Origin: CAYMRB01 sp964392615 | GTDB lineage: Bacteria > Planctomycetota > UBA8108 | Reading direction: 5' to 3' | DNA length: 19,002 nucleotides | Assembly (NCBI GenBank): GCA_964392615.1 | Contig: CAYMRB010000170.1 | Span: forward strand, 1 to 19,002 | Shown here: positions 1 to 8,801 of the stretch, piece after piece | How the letters are laid out: every line of letters starts with the position of its first letter | How positions within the stretch are numbered: the first letter of the stretch is position 1 | Translations under genes and position numbers: made by a program | The notes under the pieces: generated by a model | What the model was told of the DNA's origin: nothing | The model's input: only the letters and a program-made list of their open reading frames with translations | The model's database searches: none

Positions 1-171
1 GTCCTGCTGGGCGACGAGCGCAAAGGGCTCGACGCCCAGCAGCGCCGCTTCGCGCAGAACCTGGTGCACATCCCGATGGTTCCGGAGGTCGATTCGCTGA
101 ACCTCTCGGTCGCTGGCGCCATCCTCCTGTACGAGATCCACCGCCGCACCACGCCGAAGACGGCTCGCTGA
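1..171 (+). CDS. SpoU/TrmH-family RNA 2'-O-methyltransferase, C-terminal fragment
   Basis: This is the last 56 codons of a gene that begins before the window, read in frame 1 and ending at TGA 169-171. The residues match the C-terminal end of the SpoU (SPOUT) methyltransferase domain. LLGDERKGL corresponds to family motif 2 (G-[DN]-E-x-x-G), IPM follows, and SLNLSVAGAILLYEIHRR corresponds to motif 3, which forms the SAM-binding trefoil knot. Known members put a 2'-O-methyl group on tRNA or rRNA ribose in the cytoplasm. The visible part cannot tell TrmH, RlmB and TsnR-like enzymes apart because the N-terminal substrate-binding region is missing. Nothing links it to the glycan genes downstream. 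Confidence 0.88.
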   Translation, partial: VLLGDERKGLDAQQRRFAQNLVHIPMVPEVDSLNLSVAGAILLYEIHRRTTPKTAR

Positions 172-239
172 CCGGATTTCGAACTCGACCGTCCGCCCAG
201 CCCCCGCTCGTCGTTCTATAGGCGGAAACACACCACCAC

Positions 240-289
240 CGGCCGGGCGCGATTCTCGCCCCACCACGACACTCCCACGCGCCCGGCCG
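240..289. terminator. 12-bp GC-rich inverted repeat, possible terminator or 5'-UTR hairpin
   Basis: The left arm CGGCCGGGCGCG (240-251) is a perfect reverse complement of the right arm CGCGCCCGGCCG (278-289), with a 26-nt spacer. It lies 68 nt after the methyltransferase stop and 23 nt before the ATG of the next gene. No T-tract follows, so a classic intrinsic terminator is not shown. It could end the upstream transcript, fold in the leader of the 487-residue protein gene, or bind a protein. Confidence 0.45.
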
Positions 290-312
290 ACCTCTATCAC
301 CAGAGGAGAGTC

Positions 313-1776
313 ATGAGTTGCCTGATCCGAAGCTGCGGAATGTGGGCGATTCTCTGCGCCGTAGCGAGCTCCGCGGCCCGACCGGAGAACGCGCGCAAGC
401 ACCTGGCACGGATGCAGAAGGACGTCTCCGAGAAGGCGAGCTTCGCCGTCTACCGGCCGCAGGGGTGGACCGTCGAGGAGGGAGTGACCGCGAGCTGTCG
501 CACCCTGACGGTCAGCGACCCGAGAGGCGAACGCCGGGCTGCGATGTCCTGCGGTACGACCGTCGTCCAGGACGTCGTCGCCATCGCTAGATCCCGTCTC
601 GCCGAGATCGGCGCGCAAGATCTCGACCTGCGCGACAGCCGCATCTCCGGCGATCGGACCGTGTTGGTGTCGAGCGGCTTCTACACCGATCGGCGACGAG
701 CGCGACGCGAGGTGCACATCTGGATCACGCTCCGTGACGGCCACTTCACGTGCTCGCGCATCGAAGCGCCGGCGGGGCAGCTCGAGGCGTCACGCCCGCT
801 GCTCCTGACGATCCTGTCGAACGTTCGCGTGCTGGCCGACGCGTTCCGGCTCGCGCCGACTCCGAATCTCGGCCTCGTTCGAAGGCGACTGCGCGACGGC
901 TCGGCCACGTTCCAGATGCCGCGACGTTGGCAGCTCGTCGAATTCGGCCGCGGCGGCTTCCTGGCACAGGACCGCGCGAGCGGGGCCCAGTTCACCGTGT
1001 CGAACGCCGCGGTGATCAGCCCGCAGTTGGGAGTCCACGTTCCCGGCGCGGTCGTCGCTCCGTACCAGCCGCCCCACCGCGGGCTGCCCGAAATCGCCAG
1101 GCAACTCGGCCTCGCACGCGACGTGCGGGTCGCAGAGGTCATTCCCCGACCCGACATCGTCCGCATGGTCCAGCAGATCTACACGCTCGGGCCGGTCGAT
1201 GTCGAGGAGTTCGTGTACACGTTCACCGCCGACGGCCGGAGGTTGAAGGGCTACACGTTCGGGATCTCGTTCGGCTCCCGTCTCAACACGAACTGGTCAC
1301 TCTGGCACATGTCCGTCGCCGCGCCCGTCGGCTCGTTCGACAGCCTCGTGCCGAACTTCGTCCGCATGGCGAGCTCGTACTCGATCGACGACGAGTACGC
1401 CCGCGAGTACATCGCTCGCGGCACGGCTCGGCTGCGCGTGCTGCAGGATCAGACGGCTCGGCTCATCGCTCGCAACGCGACGGAGATCCGCCAGATGATG
1501 CAGGCGGCCTACGACGAACGGCAGCGGAGCCTGGAGTACATCGACTACCAGCGAACGAACTGGATTCGTGGACACCAGGACTGGATCTCCCACGTCGAGG
1601 GCGGCACGGTCTACCACACCGACAGCTGGGGCACGGAGAACACCGTCACCGGCGAGTACTGGGAGGGGAAGCACTACGACTACGTGCACTTCCGCGGCCG
1701 CAACCCGAAGTATCCCGAGGACATGACCCCGATCGATAGCCGCGAGCTCTACGAGCGTCACCAGCCGCGGCGGTAG
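313..1776 (+). CDS. Exported protein of unknown function with two PsbP/DcrB-like segments
   Basis: This gene encodes 487 residues. The ATG is preceded by AGAGGAGAG, a good though close Shine-Dalgarno sequence. Residues 1-22 (a hydrophobic stretch around WAILCAVASSAA) look like a short signal peptide, so the product is probably periplasmic or surface-exposed. Residues 42-175 (starting FAVYRPQGW) and 198-355 (starting ATFQMPRRW) both open with the F-x-x-x-x-P-x-x-W pattern of PsbP/DcrB-like folds, suggesting two copies of a similar beta-rich module. Residues 360-410 are helical and charged, and residues 405-487 form a Tyr/Trp-rich tail (YQRTNWIRG, EGGTVYHTDSWG, GRNPKYPEDMTPIDSRELYERH) that has the look of a conserved domain. 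I recall similar tails in other bacterial exported proteins but cannot name a function. It is probably transcribed alone and converges on the glycan cluster. Confidence 0.85.
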   Translation: MSCLIRSCGMWAILCAVASSAARPENARKHLARMQKDVSEKASFAVYRPQGWTVEEGVTASCRTLTVSDPRGERRAAMSCGTTVVQDVVAIARSRLAEIGAQDLDLRDSRISGDRTVLVSSGFYTDRRRARREVHIWITLRDGHFTCSRIEAPAGQLEASRPLLLTILSNVRVLADAFRLAPTPNLGLVRRRLRDGSATFQMPRRWQLVEFGRGGFLAQDRASGAQFTVSNAAVISPQLGVHVPGAVVAPYQPPHRGLPEIARQLGLARDVRVAEVIPRPDIVRMVQQIYTLGPVDVEEFVYTFTADGRRLKGYTFGISFGSRLNTNWSLWHMSVAAPVGSFDSLVPNFVRMASSYSIDDEYAREYIARGTARLRVLQDQTARLIARNATEIRQMMQAAYDERQRSLEYIDYQRTNWIRGHQDWISHVEGGTVYHTDSWGTENTVTGEYWEGKHYDYVHFRGRNPKYPEDMTPIDSRELYERHQPRR

Positions 1777-1808
1777 AGCAAACGGAATAAAGGTCGCCCT
1801 GCTCTACC
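1772..1808. terminator. Inverted repeat between convergent stop codons, possible bidirectional terminator
   Basis: GGTAGAGCA (1772-1780) pairs perfectly with TGCTCTACC (1800-1808) across a 19-nt spacer. The left arm contains the TAG stop of the plus-strand gene, and the right arm runs into the stop of the minus-strand HzsA-like gene (1808-1810). The position between two convergent genes suits a shared terminator. There is no clear T-tract on either side, so the mechanism is unproven. Confidence 0.4.
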
Positions 1809-4756
1809 TACAGCCCGACGCGCTGGCCCCAAACCTCCAGCTCGCTGAGGGCGCACCAGGTGTCTTCCTTCGCCCACTTCAGGCCGCGCAGCTTGATCCA
1901 GTGGATGCGCTTCTTCGGGAACGTGAAGGCCTGGCCGTCGGCCGTCTTCTCCATCTCGATCGCGACCTTCGAGCCGTCCGAGAACTCCAGCACGCCGCTC
2001 TTCCAATAGCCGTCGTGCGGAAAGTCGGCCCGCAGATAGATGACGACGCGATCCGTCTCGACCGGCCCGCCGAAGTCGAGCCGGATCCACGGGCTCGCCT
2101 CCTTCTCCGGTCCCCAGGACGGAAAGCGCGGTCCGTGACCGCGGTTCTCCTTGCGGCCGTCGACGACGTTCAGTCCCAGAAAGCACTTCCGCCCGCGGAA
2201 CTCCGAGCTGGCCGTAACGCGCGGATAGACACCGCCTTCGCGACGTGCCGCGACGTTGAGCGCGACGTTCTCGGAGAACTCCGGTCCGCCCGGCGACGCC
2301 TTGGGCGACGGCGACTTCGCACCCGCGATCAGCGCGCGGAGATTCGCGGCCTCGAACTCCTCCTGCGCCCGGCGACGCCCGGCGAAGTACGCCTCGTGCC
2401 GCCAATCGCCGTCGTTCCACGTATTCGCCTCGAGGTAGTCGCCGCAGAACGGCACGGCCAGGTCGATCCACGCGGCGATCTTCTCGTACTCCTCGCGCGA
2501 CAGCTTCTTGTCGCCGTGCCCCTCCTGGAGCATGGTCATCAGCCGGCTCTTGCACGCTCCCGCGCTGCGCGGCGGAATCGCCTTCGGTGATGATTGCGGC
2601 GAGATCCAATTGATCGCCCGCCCGACGCAACCCTGCCCGTCGATCTTCACCTTGCCGTTGAGCGTCAGGTTGACGTAGGCCTCGGTCCACGTACGCTTCG
2701 CGCCACCGTCGTGAACCGGCTTCGACAGCAGGCTGAACATGACGTTGCCCGCGTCGTCCTTCTTCTGGCCGTCGTGACACTCGACGCAGTGCTCGTCGAG
2801 GATCGGCTGGATCTCGCGCGCGAAGCTGAAGCCGCGCTCCGGTCCCCAGAACGGCTCGAGGCTCCGCGGCGGCTTCGACGCCGCGACGGTCACCTGCTGG
2901 CGCGGAGACGGCGCGGTGTTCTTGTCCTCGTGGCACCCGACGCAGCTGAAATTCTCTCCGGGCATCAGTGTCGACCACGATCGCATCGTCTGGATCGCGT
3001 GGCCGTGCTCATCGATGACCTGGAAGTACACGGGCCGACGCGCCGGCACGCGGAAGTAGGCCGAGCCGTCCGCTTCGATCGGCGCCTCGCCGAGAATCGC
3101 CTTCGAGTCCCACGCGGCGTTGCGGACGCCGATCGGCGTGCTCACCGATGCGCCGCCGGCCGGACCGCGATTGCCGTTGCCGCCGATGCGCGAGACGCGC
3201 CACAGCGGCTGCACGACGCGAAGCCGCTTCGCCGTCCCTCTCTGGACGCCTGCCATGCCGGGGCCGTGGTAGACGTCCTGCATGTAGAACGTGCCGTGGT
3301 CCTTCGAGTAGTCGACGCGGCTCGGCGCGACAGAGGGCCGCTTCCTCTTCTGAAGGAGAACTGGCTGACTCGACGAGATCTCCGGATCGTAGACGAGCTG
3401 CTCGCGACCGCCGTCCTCGCGCACGTAGTACAGGCCGAAGCCGGTGATCGAATTGTACTTCGGACGCATGTACGTGCTGTAGCCGGCGAGATACTCCGTC
3501 TCGTTCAGCGGATAGGGGTGCGTGTAGAATCCGCCGTGCTCCGGCGGTGCGTCGAACCGCGGCGCCTTGCGCTCGACCGGCGCGACGTAAGTGCATCCCT
3601 CGGCCTCCTGGCGCCCCTCGCTGATGTCGATCCGCACCAGGCCGCCGACTTGATGGCTGTGGTGGCCCGAGGCGATCGCGATCACCTTGCTCGAGCCCGG
3701 AATCGGCCTCGCGTGACCGATCGTGTTCGGGAAGTACGAGTTGTTGCCGTAGTACTCGGTCTGCGCCGTGCCATCGGCGTTCATGACGAACAGCGGCTGC
3801 GGATAGATCTGACCGCGGTCGTTGTACTCCCAGCGCGTGTAGACGACGCGGCCGTCGTTCAGGACCTGCGGGTAATTCACCGTCACCTGATCGAAGCTGA
3901 CGCGGCGCAAGTACTCGCCGTTGCGATCGCAGATGTAGAAGTTGCTTACATCGGTGCTGAAGCAGTCGATGACCTGCACGCAGCGCGTCGACGTGAACAG
4001 GATGTTGTCGTCCGGAAGATAGACGCCCTCGTAGTCGGCATCGCCGAGCCCGAAAGTCAGCTGGCGGACCTTGCGAGTCGCCAGATCCATCTCGTAGAGG
4101 TGGTAGTCATCCTGCCGATCGCTCTTCTTCCACGCGAAGAGGACGTGCTTGCCATCCCAGTGAACGTCGGGGTCACGAATGCAGCCGTCGTCGCCGGCGT
4201 CGAGGAGAAGCTCGATCTCCTCGCTCAGGTCGGGTCGCAGCGTGTAAAGATAGAGCCCGCCGCCGGGCGTCCAGGTTCTCCAGCCGTGCGGCGTGGACAG
4301 GTTCTCCGTGTAGGCGAAGTGCTGCCCGCCGATGTTCCAGTGCTGCGTGAAGACCATGCGCAGCGGACCGTCCTTCACCAACGGCGACAAGCGCTCGCGA
4401 CGGCGGAAGTCGCACGCGGCCAGATAGGTCGACGCGCATGCGCGCAGGTCCTTCTCGGGCAGCGCGGCCACTTGTTCGCGGATGCTGGCCGCCGCCTTCG
4501 GAGAGACCTCCTTCAGCACCTTCTCGATCGCCGCGACGACGTGCTCCCGCTTCAGGTCGCCGCGGGAGAAGTCGATGCCGTCCTGCCGGCACCAGCTCAG
4601 CTCCTTCTGAAACGCCCGCGGGTCCTTCTTCCACTGCTTCGGCGTCGGTGCTTTCTGCTCCTCCGTCCAGGCGGAGCCGCACGAGAAGAGGATCACCCCG
4701 ACGAGAGAGGCGACTACGAACGGACTGTTAGAACGACTCGCGCGCGCTCGCGACAT
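1808..4756 (-). CDS. HzsA-like protein with beta-propeller, two CxxCH haem motifs and discoidin-like C-terminus
   Basis: This reading encodes 982 residues from the ATG at 4756. The frame is open up to a TTG at 4840, but only the 4756 start puts a signal sequence at the N-terminus (hydrophobic VVASLVGVILFSC at about 14-26). The LFSC could be an imperfect lipobox. Residues 130-480 carry PD40/WD40-like propeller repeats (DPDVHWDGKHVLFAW, LPDDNILFTSTR, NDGRVVYTRW) in the arrangement seen in hydrazine synthase alpha-subunit relatives. Two c-type haem motifs follow, CVGCH (605-609) and CVECH (657-661). The second lies in a planctomycete-cytochrome-like context (IQPILDEHCVECHDGQ, then KIAAWIDLAVPFCGDY). 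Residues 828-980 resemble an F5/8 type C (discoidin) carbohydrate-binding fold. It is the last gene of the minus-strand cluster. True hydrazine synthesis is unlikely: no HzsB or HzsC is nearby and the neighbours are glycosidases. The redox role is unknown. Confidence 0.85.
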   Translation of the reverse strand: MSRARASRSNSPFVVASLVGVILFSCGSAWTEEQKAPTPKQWKKDPRAFQKELSWCRQDGIDFSRGDLKREHVVAAIEKVLKEVSPKAAASIREQVAALPEKDLRACASTYLAACDFRRRERLSPLVKDGPLRMVFTQHWNIGGQHFAYTENLSTPHGWRTWTPGGGLYLYTLRPDLSEEIELLLDAGDDGCIRDPDVHWDGKHVLFAWKKSDRQDDYHLYEMDLATRKVRQLTFGLGDADYEGVYLPDDNILFTSTRCVQVIDCFSTDVSNFYICDRNGEYLRRVSFDQVTVNYPQVLNDGRVVYTRWEYNDRGQIYPQPLFVMNADGTAQTEYYGNNSYFPNTIGHARPIPGSSKVIAIASGHHSHQVGGLVRIDISEGRQEAEGCTYVAPVERKAPRFDAPPEHGGFYTHPYPLNETEYLAGYSTYMRPKYNSITGFGLYYVREDGGREQLVYDPEISSSQPVLLQKRKRPSVAPSRVDYSKDHGTFYMQDVYHGPGMAGVQRGTAKRLRVVQPLWRVSRIGGNGNRGPAGGASVSTPIGVRNAAWDSKAILGEAPIEADGSAYFRVPARRPVYFQVIDEHGHAIQTMRSWSTLMPGENFSCVGCHEDKNTAPSPRQQVTVAASKPPRSLEPFWGPERGFSFAREIQPILDEHCVECHDGQKKDDAGNVMFSLLSKPVHDGGAKRTWTEAYVNLTLNGKVKIDGQGCVGRAINWISPQSSPKAIPPRSAGACKSRLMTMLQEGHGDKKLSREEYEKIAAWIDLAVPFCGDYLEANTWNDGDWRHEAYFAGRRRAQEEFEAANLRALIAGAKSPSPKASPGGPEFSENVALNVAARREGGVYPRVTASSEFRGRKCFLGLNVVDGRKENRGHGPRFPSWGPEKEASPWIRLDFGGPVETDRVVIYLRADFPHDGYWKSGVLEFSDGSKVAIEMEKTADGQAFTFPKKRIHWIKLRGLKWAKEDTWCALSELEVWGQRVGL

Positions 4757-4811
4757 GCTGATGTTGTCCCTTCCAGTGAGGCCTTCCGTTGAACGGCTCC
4801 ATCGGCTACTC

Positions 4812-4840
4812 ACCATCCGCGCGGACTCGAAAGAAGTCAA
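4812..4840 (-). promoter_or_regulatory. Candidate internal promoter for the HzsA-like gene
   Basis: On the minus strand, TTGACT (4840-4835) matches the sigma-70 -35 consensus at five of six positions. It is separated by exactly 17 nt from GATGGT (4817-4812), which matches only three of six -10 positions. It sits in the 94-nt gap between the GH2 gene and the HzsA-like gene, the only long gap in the cluster. This may let the last gene be expressed separately. The weak -10 keeps confidence low. Confidence 0.27.
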
Positions 4841-4850
4841 CTCCGCGAGC

Positions 4851-7800
4851 CTACTTCTCCGCTCCCGCGGCGTAGCGGATCAGATTGAGCAGCAGCCGAT
4901 CCGCCGCCGGGTGGTGATCGATGTGCGGCAGGATGCCCAGCGTGTTGACGACGAACATCCCGTCGCCGCAGCGGTACGCTCCCATCATCACCCCCGACGT
5001 GTACCCGCCCGGACACGGATAGCCGGCGGCGAACGCCGCGACGATCACATCGTCCGGCGTCCGTTGACCGTCAAACAGTCCGCGAGTGATGACCGGTCCG
5101 TAGTAGTCCCAGTCGAGGATCCCCTTGCCCGCGAGCCCGTCGAAGACCGGATGCGGACGCGCGACGCACTCCTTGTGGTAGAGCCAGTCGTGGAAGTCGT
5201 AGTAGCGGCCCTTCTCCTTGAGGAGAAGACCGCCGAGAGGATCGTCACCGCGGCGCAACGCAGACGGCGTCAGGAAGACTGCGAAGCTGCCGCGCGACAC
5301 GCGATCGGCGAGATCCTTCCATGCGGCTTCGTCGGGCGGCGCACCTCCCAGCAGGATCACCTCACGTTCGCGTGAAGCGGGGTCGAGCGCGACGCACTCG
5401 ACCCCGTGGTTCGCGAGCCAACCCCGAACACGCTCGTCGATCCCGATCGTCCGCACTCTCTCCGCAACACGTGGCAGCCGCGACGAATCGGAGAGCGTGA
5501 ACTCGAGACGCCCGCCCGTCGGGGCTCCGCCTCGCTCCATCGTCACGACGAGCTCGTAGGTTCCGGGCGGCCCGTCGATCGTCACCGCCTCGAGAAGGAC
5601 CGGAACCGCAAGCAGCCCGTCCTGACCGTCCTGCGGCTCCGGAAGCACGGCCGTCGTCCGTTGCTCCCACGCGACGCCGTCGGGTCCCATGACGCGAATC
5701 GCGACCGGATACTCGCCCGGCGACAGGACATCTTCGTTCGCGAGCACCACCTCGATGCGCAGCGGCCTGCCGGTGTAGCCGTGCATCGGCTCGACGAAGA
5801 GACACCAGCGCACCGGCGCCCACCCGTCCGCGAGCGCATCGAACGCGTCGGGCTTCCACTCGCGCCAAAATCGCCACACCCCCTCGCCGGTCATGCCGTG
5901 GTCGAGCATGCCGGTGAGGTTGTAGCCGCAGATCTGCGGATTCGAGCGCACGAGGTCGAAGAACATGCGCCGCTGGCGACAGTGCAAGCGCTGGCTGTCG
6001 GTCAGCATGTCCTCGGGAAACGCGTACACGCCGTCCATGCCGAGGCGATTCCAATCGGCGACGAAGCTCTCGGACATCGAACGCATCAACTGTGCATCTT
6101 CCGCAGCGAGATTGGCGCCGGCCTGCTCCCAGCACCGCAGCTCGCGAATGACGTGCATCATGCTGCCGATGCCGCCCTCGGACAGAAACACCGGCTTCGT
6201 GCCGCGGCCGAGCGTGCGCACCAGCTTCTTCTCGGCCGCGTTGAGCGGAGCTCCGGTGTAGACGTGCGCGTCGCCGGCGCCGACCGCGTAGCCGCCGCTA
6301 CCCCACCGCATCGGCTGGTCGTAGTCGGCGCTCTCGGCGCCCCACACCCGCTCCCACTCGTGGCTGCCGGGATTCGACACGGAGCCGATCTCGAAGCGGC
6401 CATCCCATCGCCCGCTCTGCAGCAGGACGAGCCGCGTATCGTCGAGATATCGCACGAGCGCCAGACTCTCGACGGCGTGACGGAAGACCGGCCCATCGGG
6501 ATCCTCGTTCTGCAATCCCCAGATGACGACGCTCGGGTGGTTGCGATCGCGACGCACCATCTCCGCAGTGGACGCGTCGAAACGCTCGGCCATCTGCGGC
6601 GAGTTACCCAGGAGCCAGGCGGCGTACGACTCCTCGTAGACCATCAGGCCGATCTCGTCGCAGACATCGAGCTGCCACGGGTGCGCCATGCCGGCGATGA
6701 AGCGCACCATGTTGTAGCCGCTCGCCTTCGCGTACAGCAGATCGCGACGCAGAAGGTCCGGCGCCGCGGCCGGCGGGATGATCTGACCGACCGGACAGTG
6801 GTTTCCGGTGTGCGTCGAGCGCACGAAGATCCGCTTGCCGTTGAGCCGGAAGAAGCCTCGCTCGACACGCAAGTCGCGGAACCCGAAACGCGCGGATCGT
6901 TCGTGCACGCCGTGCGCGGCCTCCGTTCGCACTCGCGCGCTCGCACGGTAGAGAAACGGATCGTCGAGCTGCCACAGGCGCGGCGCCTCGACCGATAGCT
7001 CGACCGCAGGCGTCCATCGCCCCGGTTGGATGGTCCGCTCGAGTCGCGTTCGGGCGACGAGCTCGCTCGCCGTCGCCGTCGCGATCGACAGCTCGAGACG
7101 CACCGCGATCGGACGGTCGTCGCTGTTGACCACATCGACGTGCAGCACGACCTGACCGGTCTTCGGGTCGGGGCGCGCGTAGACGTCTTCGACGCGCACG
7201 GCAGGAACGAGTCGCAGCTCCACGCCTTCGGTGATGCCGCCGGTATTGAACGACCGACCGTTCGCGTACGGCACGGCCTTGTTGCGGTGCGGGGTCTCGG
7301 CGAGGACGATGCCGTCGATGCGCTCGTTCGTCGGATTGAGGACGCGGACAGCGAGGAGGTTCGGCGCATCCGTTCGAACCGCATCCGTGACGTCGAGGAC
7401 GAACGGCGTCTCCCCGCCCTCGTGATCACCGACCGCCTTACCGTTCACCCAGACCTCGGCGAGGTAGTCGACGGCCGCGAAGCGCAAGAGGGTCCGGCCG
7501 CCGGGCAGCGCGCTCTCCGGCGCTGCGAACTCGCGCCAGTACCACGCGACGCCGTGATAGGCGGGGAAGACCTCCTGGATGATGCCGGGCACGCGGGCCT
7601 TCTCGGCGCTGGCGAGAGGCACGCGTTGCCAGCCACGCTTCCGGCCCTCGTTGCGCGGGTCGGTCGCCAGGCGCCACGAGTCGCTCGCGAGGGAGATCGG
7701 TGGCGGCAGCGAATCCGTCGACGGTGCGGCGAAGCGCAGATCGGCGACCGGCACCGGACGCGGCCGCGCGCCGAACTGGAACGAGCTCGCCGGCATCGGA

Positions 7801-8780
7801 AACCCGCGACCTCCGAAGGAGATCCTCGGCCGGCAACGGACGAGGAAGAACCCCGCGACCTCCGGCAGCGCGACCTCCACCGCGAATCCGCTCTGTCGCG
7901 TCAGCGCGAATCCGGGCATATCGAGCCTGTTGCCATCCGCGCGCTCGCGCGCCTCGAAGGCGACGTCGATGCGATCCACGCTCTCCGGAACGAGCGTCGC
8001 ATCGATACGCAATGCGACGCGGCGCCGTGACGCGGGATCGACGGCGGGGAGGATCTTCGCCTCGACCGGCACGGAGCGCGCGAACAGCTCGATCTTCTCC
8101 GCGATCGGCACGTCGACGTCGAAACCGTCGAGGGGCCTGCTCCAGACTCTGACCGTATCGATCGAGCCGCGAAAGCAACGCTCCGCGCCTTGGAAGCCGA
8201 GGCCGACCCGGAAGTTCACCGTGCTCACCGCCGGCAGGCCCCTGGATCGCGACGCGCCGAGCAGCACGCCATTCACGTACAGCCGGAGCTCCCTCGCCGT
8301 CTTCACGATGCCGATGTGTTGCCAGCGCTCCGCAACGAGACGGAACTTCGGAGAGTCGACCCAGGCCGAGCCGTTGCCGTAGCCGAAGCCGAACTCGTTC
8401 GTGCGCGTATCGCTCTGCTGGATCACGAATCCGGTGATGCCACCACCGGCGTGGTTGCCCAGGATGTCGGCGTAGCGGTTCTGCGTCGCGTCCGGCTTCA
8501 CCCAGCACTCGAAGGTGAAGGTCTCGCGCAGCTCGGGGAAAGCCGTGCCGGCGTCGACGAAGTCGCCGTCACCGTCAAGAACGAGGCACCGCCCTTCCTT
8601 GCCCGGCGCGAACTCGGGGTTGCCGTGGATCGTTCCGTGGTGGCTCTTGCCCGACGAATCGCGCGCGTCGCCGTCGAACGCGTACTCGAGGAGGAGCCCC
8701 TCCCGGGCGTGTGCAATGAGAAGAGCCGGCGTCACGATCGTGATGAGAACGACACCGAAGAAGCATGTGGACGTGCGCAC
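4851..8780 (-). CDS. Exported LamG-domain glycoside hydrolase family 2 protein
   Basis: This gene encodes 1309 residues from a GTG start, preceded by a GAGGAAA ribosome site about 5 nt away. Residues 1-25 form a signal peptide (VVLITIVTPALLIAHA). Residues 30-215 are a LamG/concanavalin-type fold (LEYAFDGDARDSSG, FTFECWVKP, RWQHIGIVK, LRLYVNG). Residues 360-500 are a GH2 sugar-binding jelly roll (WYWREF, VDYLAEVWVNGKAVGDHEGG). Residues 525-640 are the GH2 Ig-like sandwich, and 641-950 the TIM barrel. The expected acid/base is E759 in NHPSVVIWGLQNED, and the nucleophile is probably E868 in KPVFLSEGGIG. The last 200 residues (about 1110-1305) look like a glutamine-amidotransferase-type sheet as found in some sugar hydrolases. 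Family members are retaining exo-beta-glycosidases (galactosidase, mannosidase or glucuronidase types). The sugar cannot be fixed from sequence alone. It lies 21 nt after the GH63-like gene and is probably co-transcribed with it. Confidence 0.92.
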   Translation of the reverse strand: MRTSTCFFGVVLITIVTPALLIAHAREGLLLEYAFDGDARDSSGKSHHGTIHGNPEFAPGKEGRCLVLDGDGDFVDAGTAFPELRETFTFECWVKPDATQNRYADILGNHAGGGITGFVIQQSDTRTNEFGFGYGNGSAWVDSPKFRLVAERWQHIGIVKTARELRLYVNGVLLGASRSRGLPAVSTVNFRVGLGFQGAERCFRGSIDTVRVWSRPLDGFDVDVPIAEKIELFARSVPVEAKILPAVDPASRRRVALRIDATLVPESVDRIDVAFEARERADGNRLDMPGFALTRQSGFAVEVALPEVAGFFLVRCRPRISFGGRGFPMPASSFQFGARPRPVPVADLRFAAPSTDSLPPPISLASDSWRLATDPRNEGRKRGWQRVPLASAEKARVPGIIQEVFPAYHGVAWYWREFAAPESALPGGRTLLRFAAVDYLAEVWVNGKAVGDHEGGETPFVLDVTDAVRTDAPNLLAVRVLNPTNERIDGIVLAETPHRNKAVPYANGRSFNTGGITEGVELRLVPAVRVEDVYARPDPKTGQVVLHVDVVNSDDRPIAVRLELSIATATASELVARTRLERTIQPGRWTPAVELSVEAPRLWQLDDPFLYRASARVRTEAAHGVHERSARFGFRDLRVERGFFRLNGKRIFVRSTHTGNHCPVGQIIPPAAAPDLLRRDLLYAKASGYNMVRFIAGMAHPWQLDVCDEIGLMVYEESYAAWLLGNSPQMAERFDASTAEMVRRDRNHPSVVIWGLQNEDPDGPVFRHAVESLALVRYLDDTRLVLLQSGRWDGRFEIGSVSNPGSHEWERVWGAESADYDQPMRWGSGGYAVGAGDAHVYTGAPLNAAEKKLVRTLGRGTKPVFLSEGGIGSMMHVIRELRCWEQAGANLAAEDAQLMRSMSESFVADWNRLGMDGVYAFPEDMLTDSQRLHCRQRRMFFDLVRSNPQICGYNLTGMLDHGMTGEGVWRFWREWKPDAFDALADGWAPVRWCLFVEPMHGYTGRPLRIEVVLANEDVLSPGEYPVAIRVMGPDGVAWEQRTTAVLPEPQDGQDGLLAVPVLLEAVTIDGPPGTYELVVTMERGGAPTGGRLEFTLSDSSRLPRVAERVRTIGIDERVRGWLANHGVECVALDPASREREVILLGGAPPDEAAWKDLADRVSRGSFAVFLTPSALRRGDDPLGGLLLKEKGRYYDFHDWLYHKECVARPHPVFDGLAGKGILDWDYYGPVITRGLFDGQRTPDDVIVAAFAAGYPCPGGYTSGVMMGAYRCGDGMFVVNTLGILPHIDHHPAADRLLLNLIRYAAGAEK

Positions 8781-8801
8781 TGGATTTCCTCGACCTCGAT
8801 G

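Noticed and set aside
2594..4792. A 732-codon open frame on the plus strand, opposite the HzsA-like gene
   Set aside because: It is antisense to a gene with clear domains, is rich in Arg/Val/Leu/Ala with no domain signal, and is the expected shadow of GC-rich codon bias.
4757..4840. Extension of the HzsA-like gene to a TTG at 4840
   Set aside because: The added 28 residues are polar and would bury the signal peptide; the candidate promoter also lies here.
5406..6998. A 530-codon plus-strand frame opposite the GH2 gene
   Set aside because: Low-complexity Arg/His/Ala-rich translation with no motif; the minus strand has catalytic motifs of GH2.
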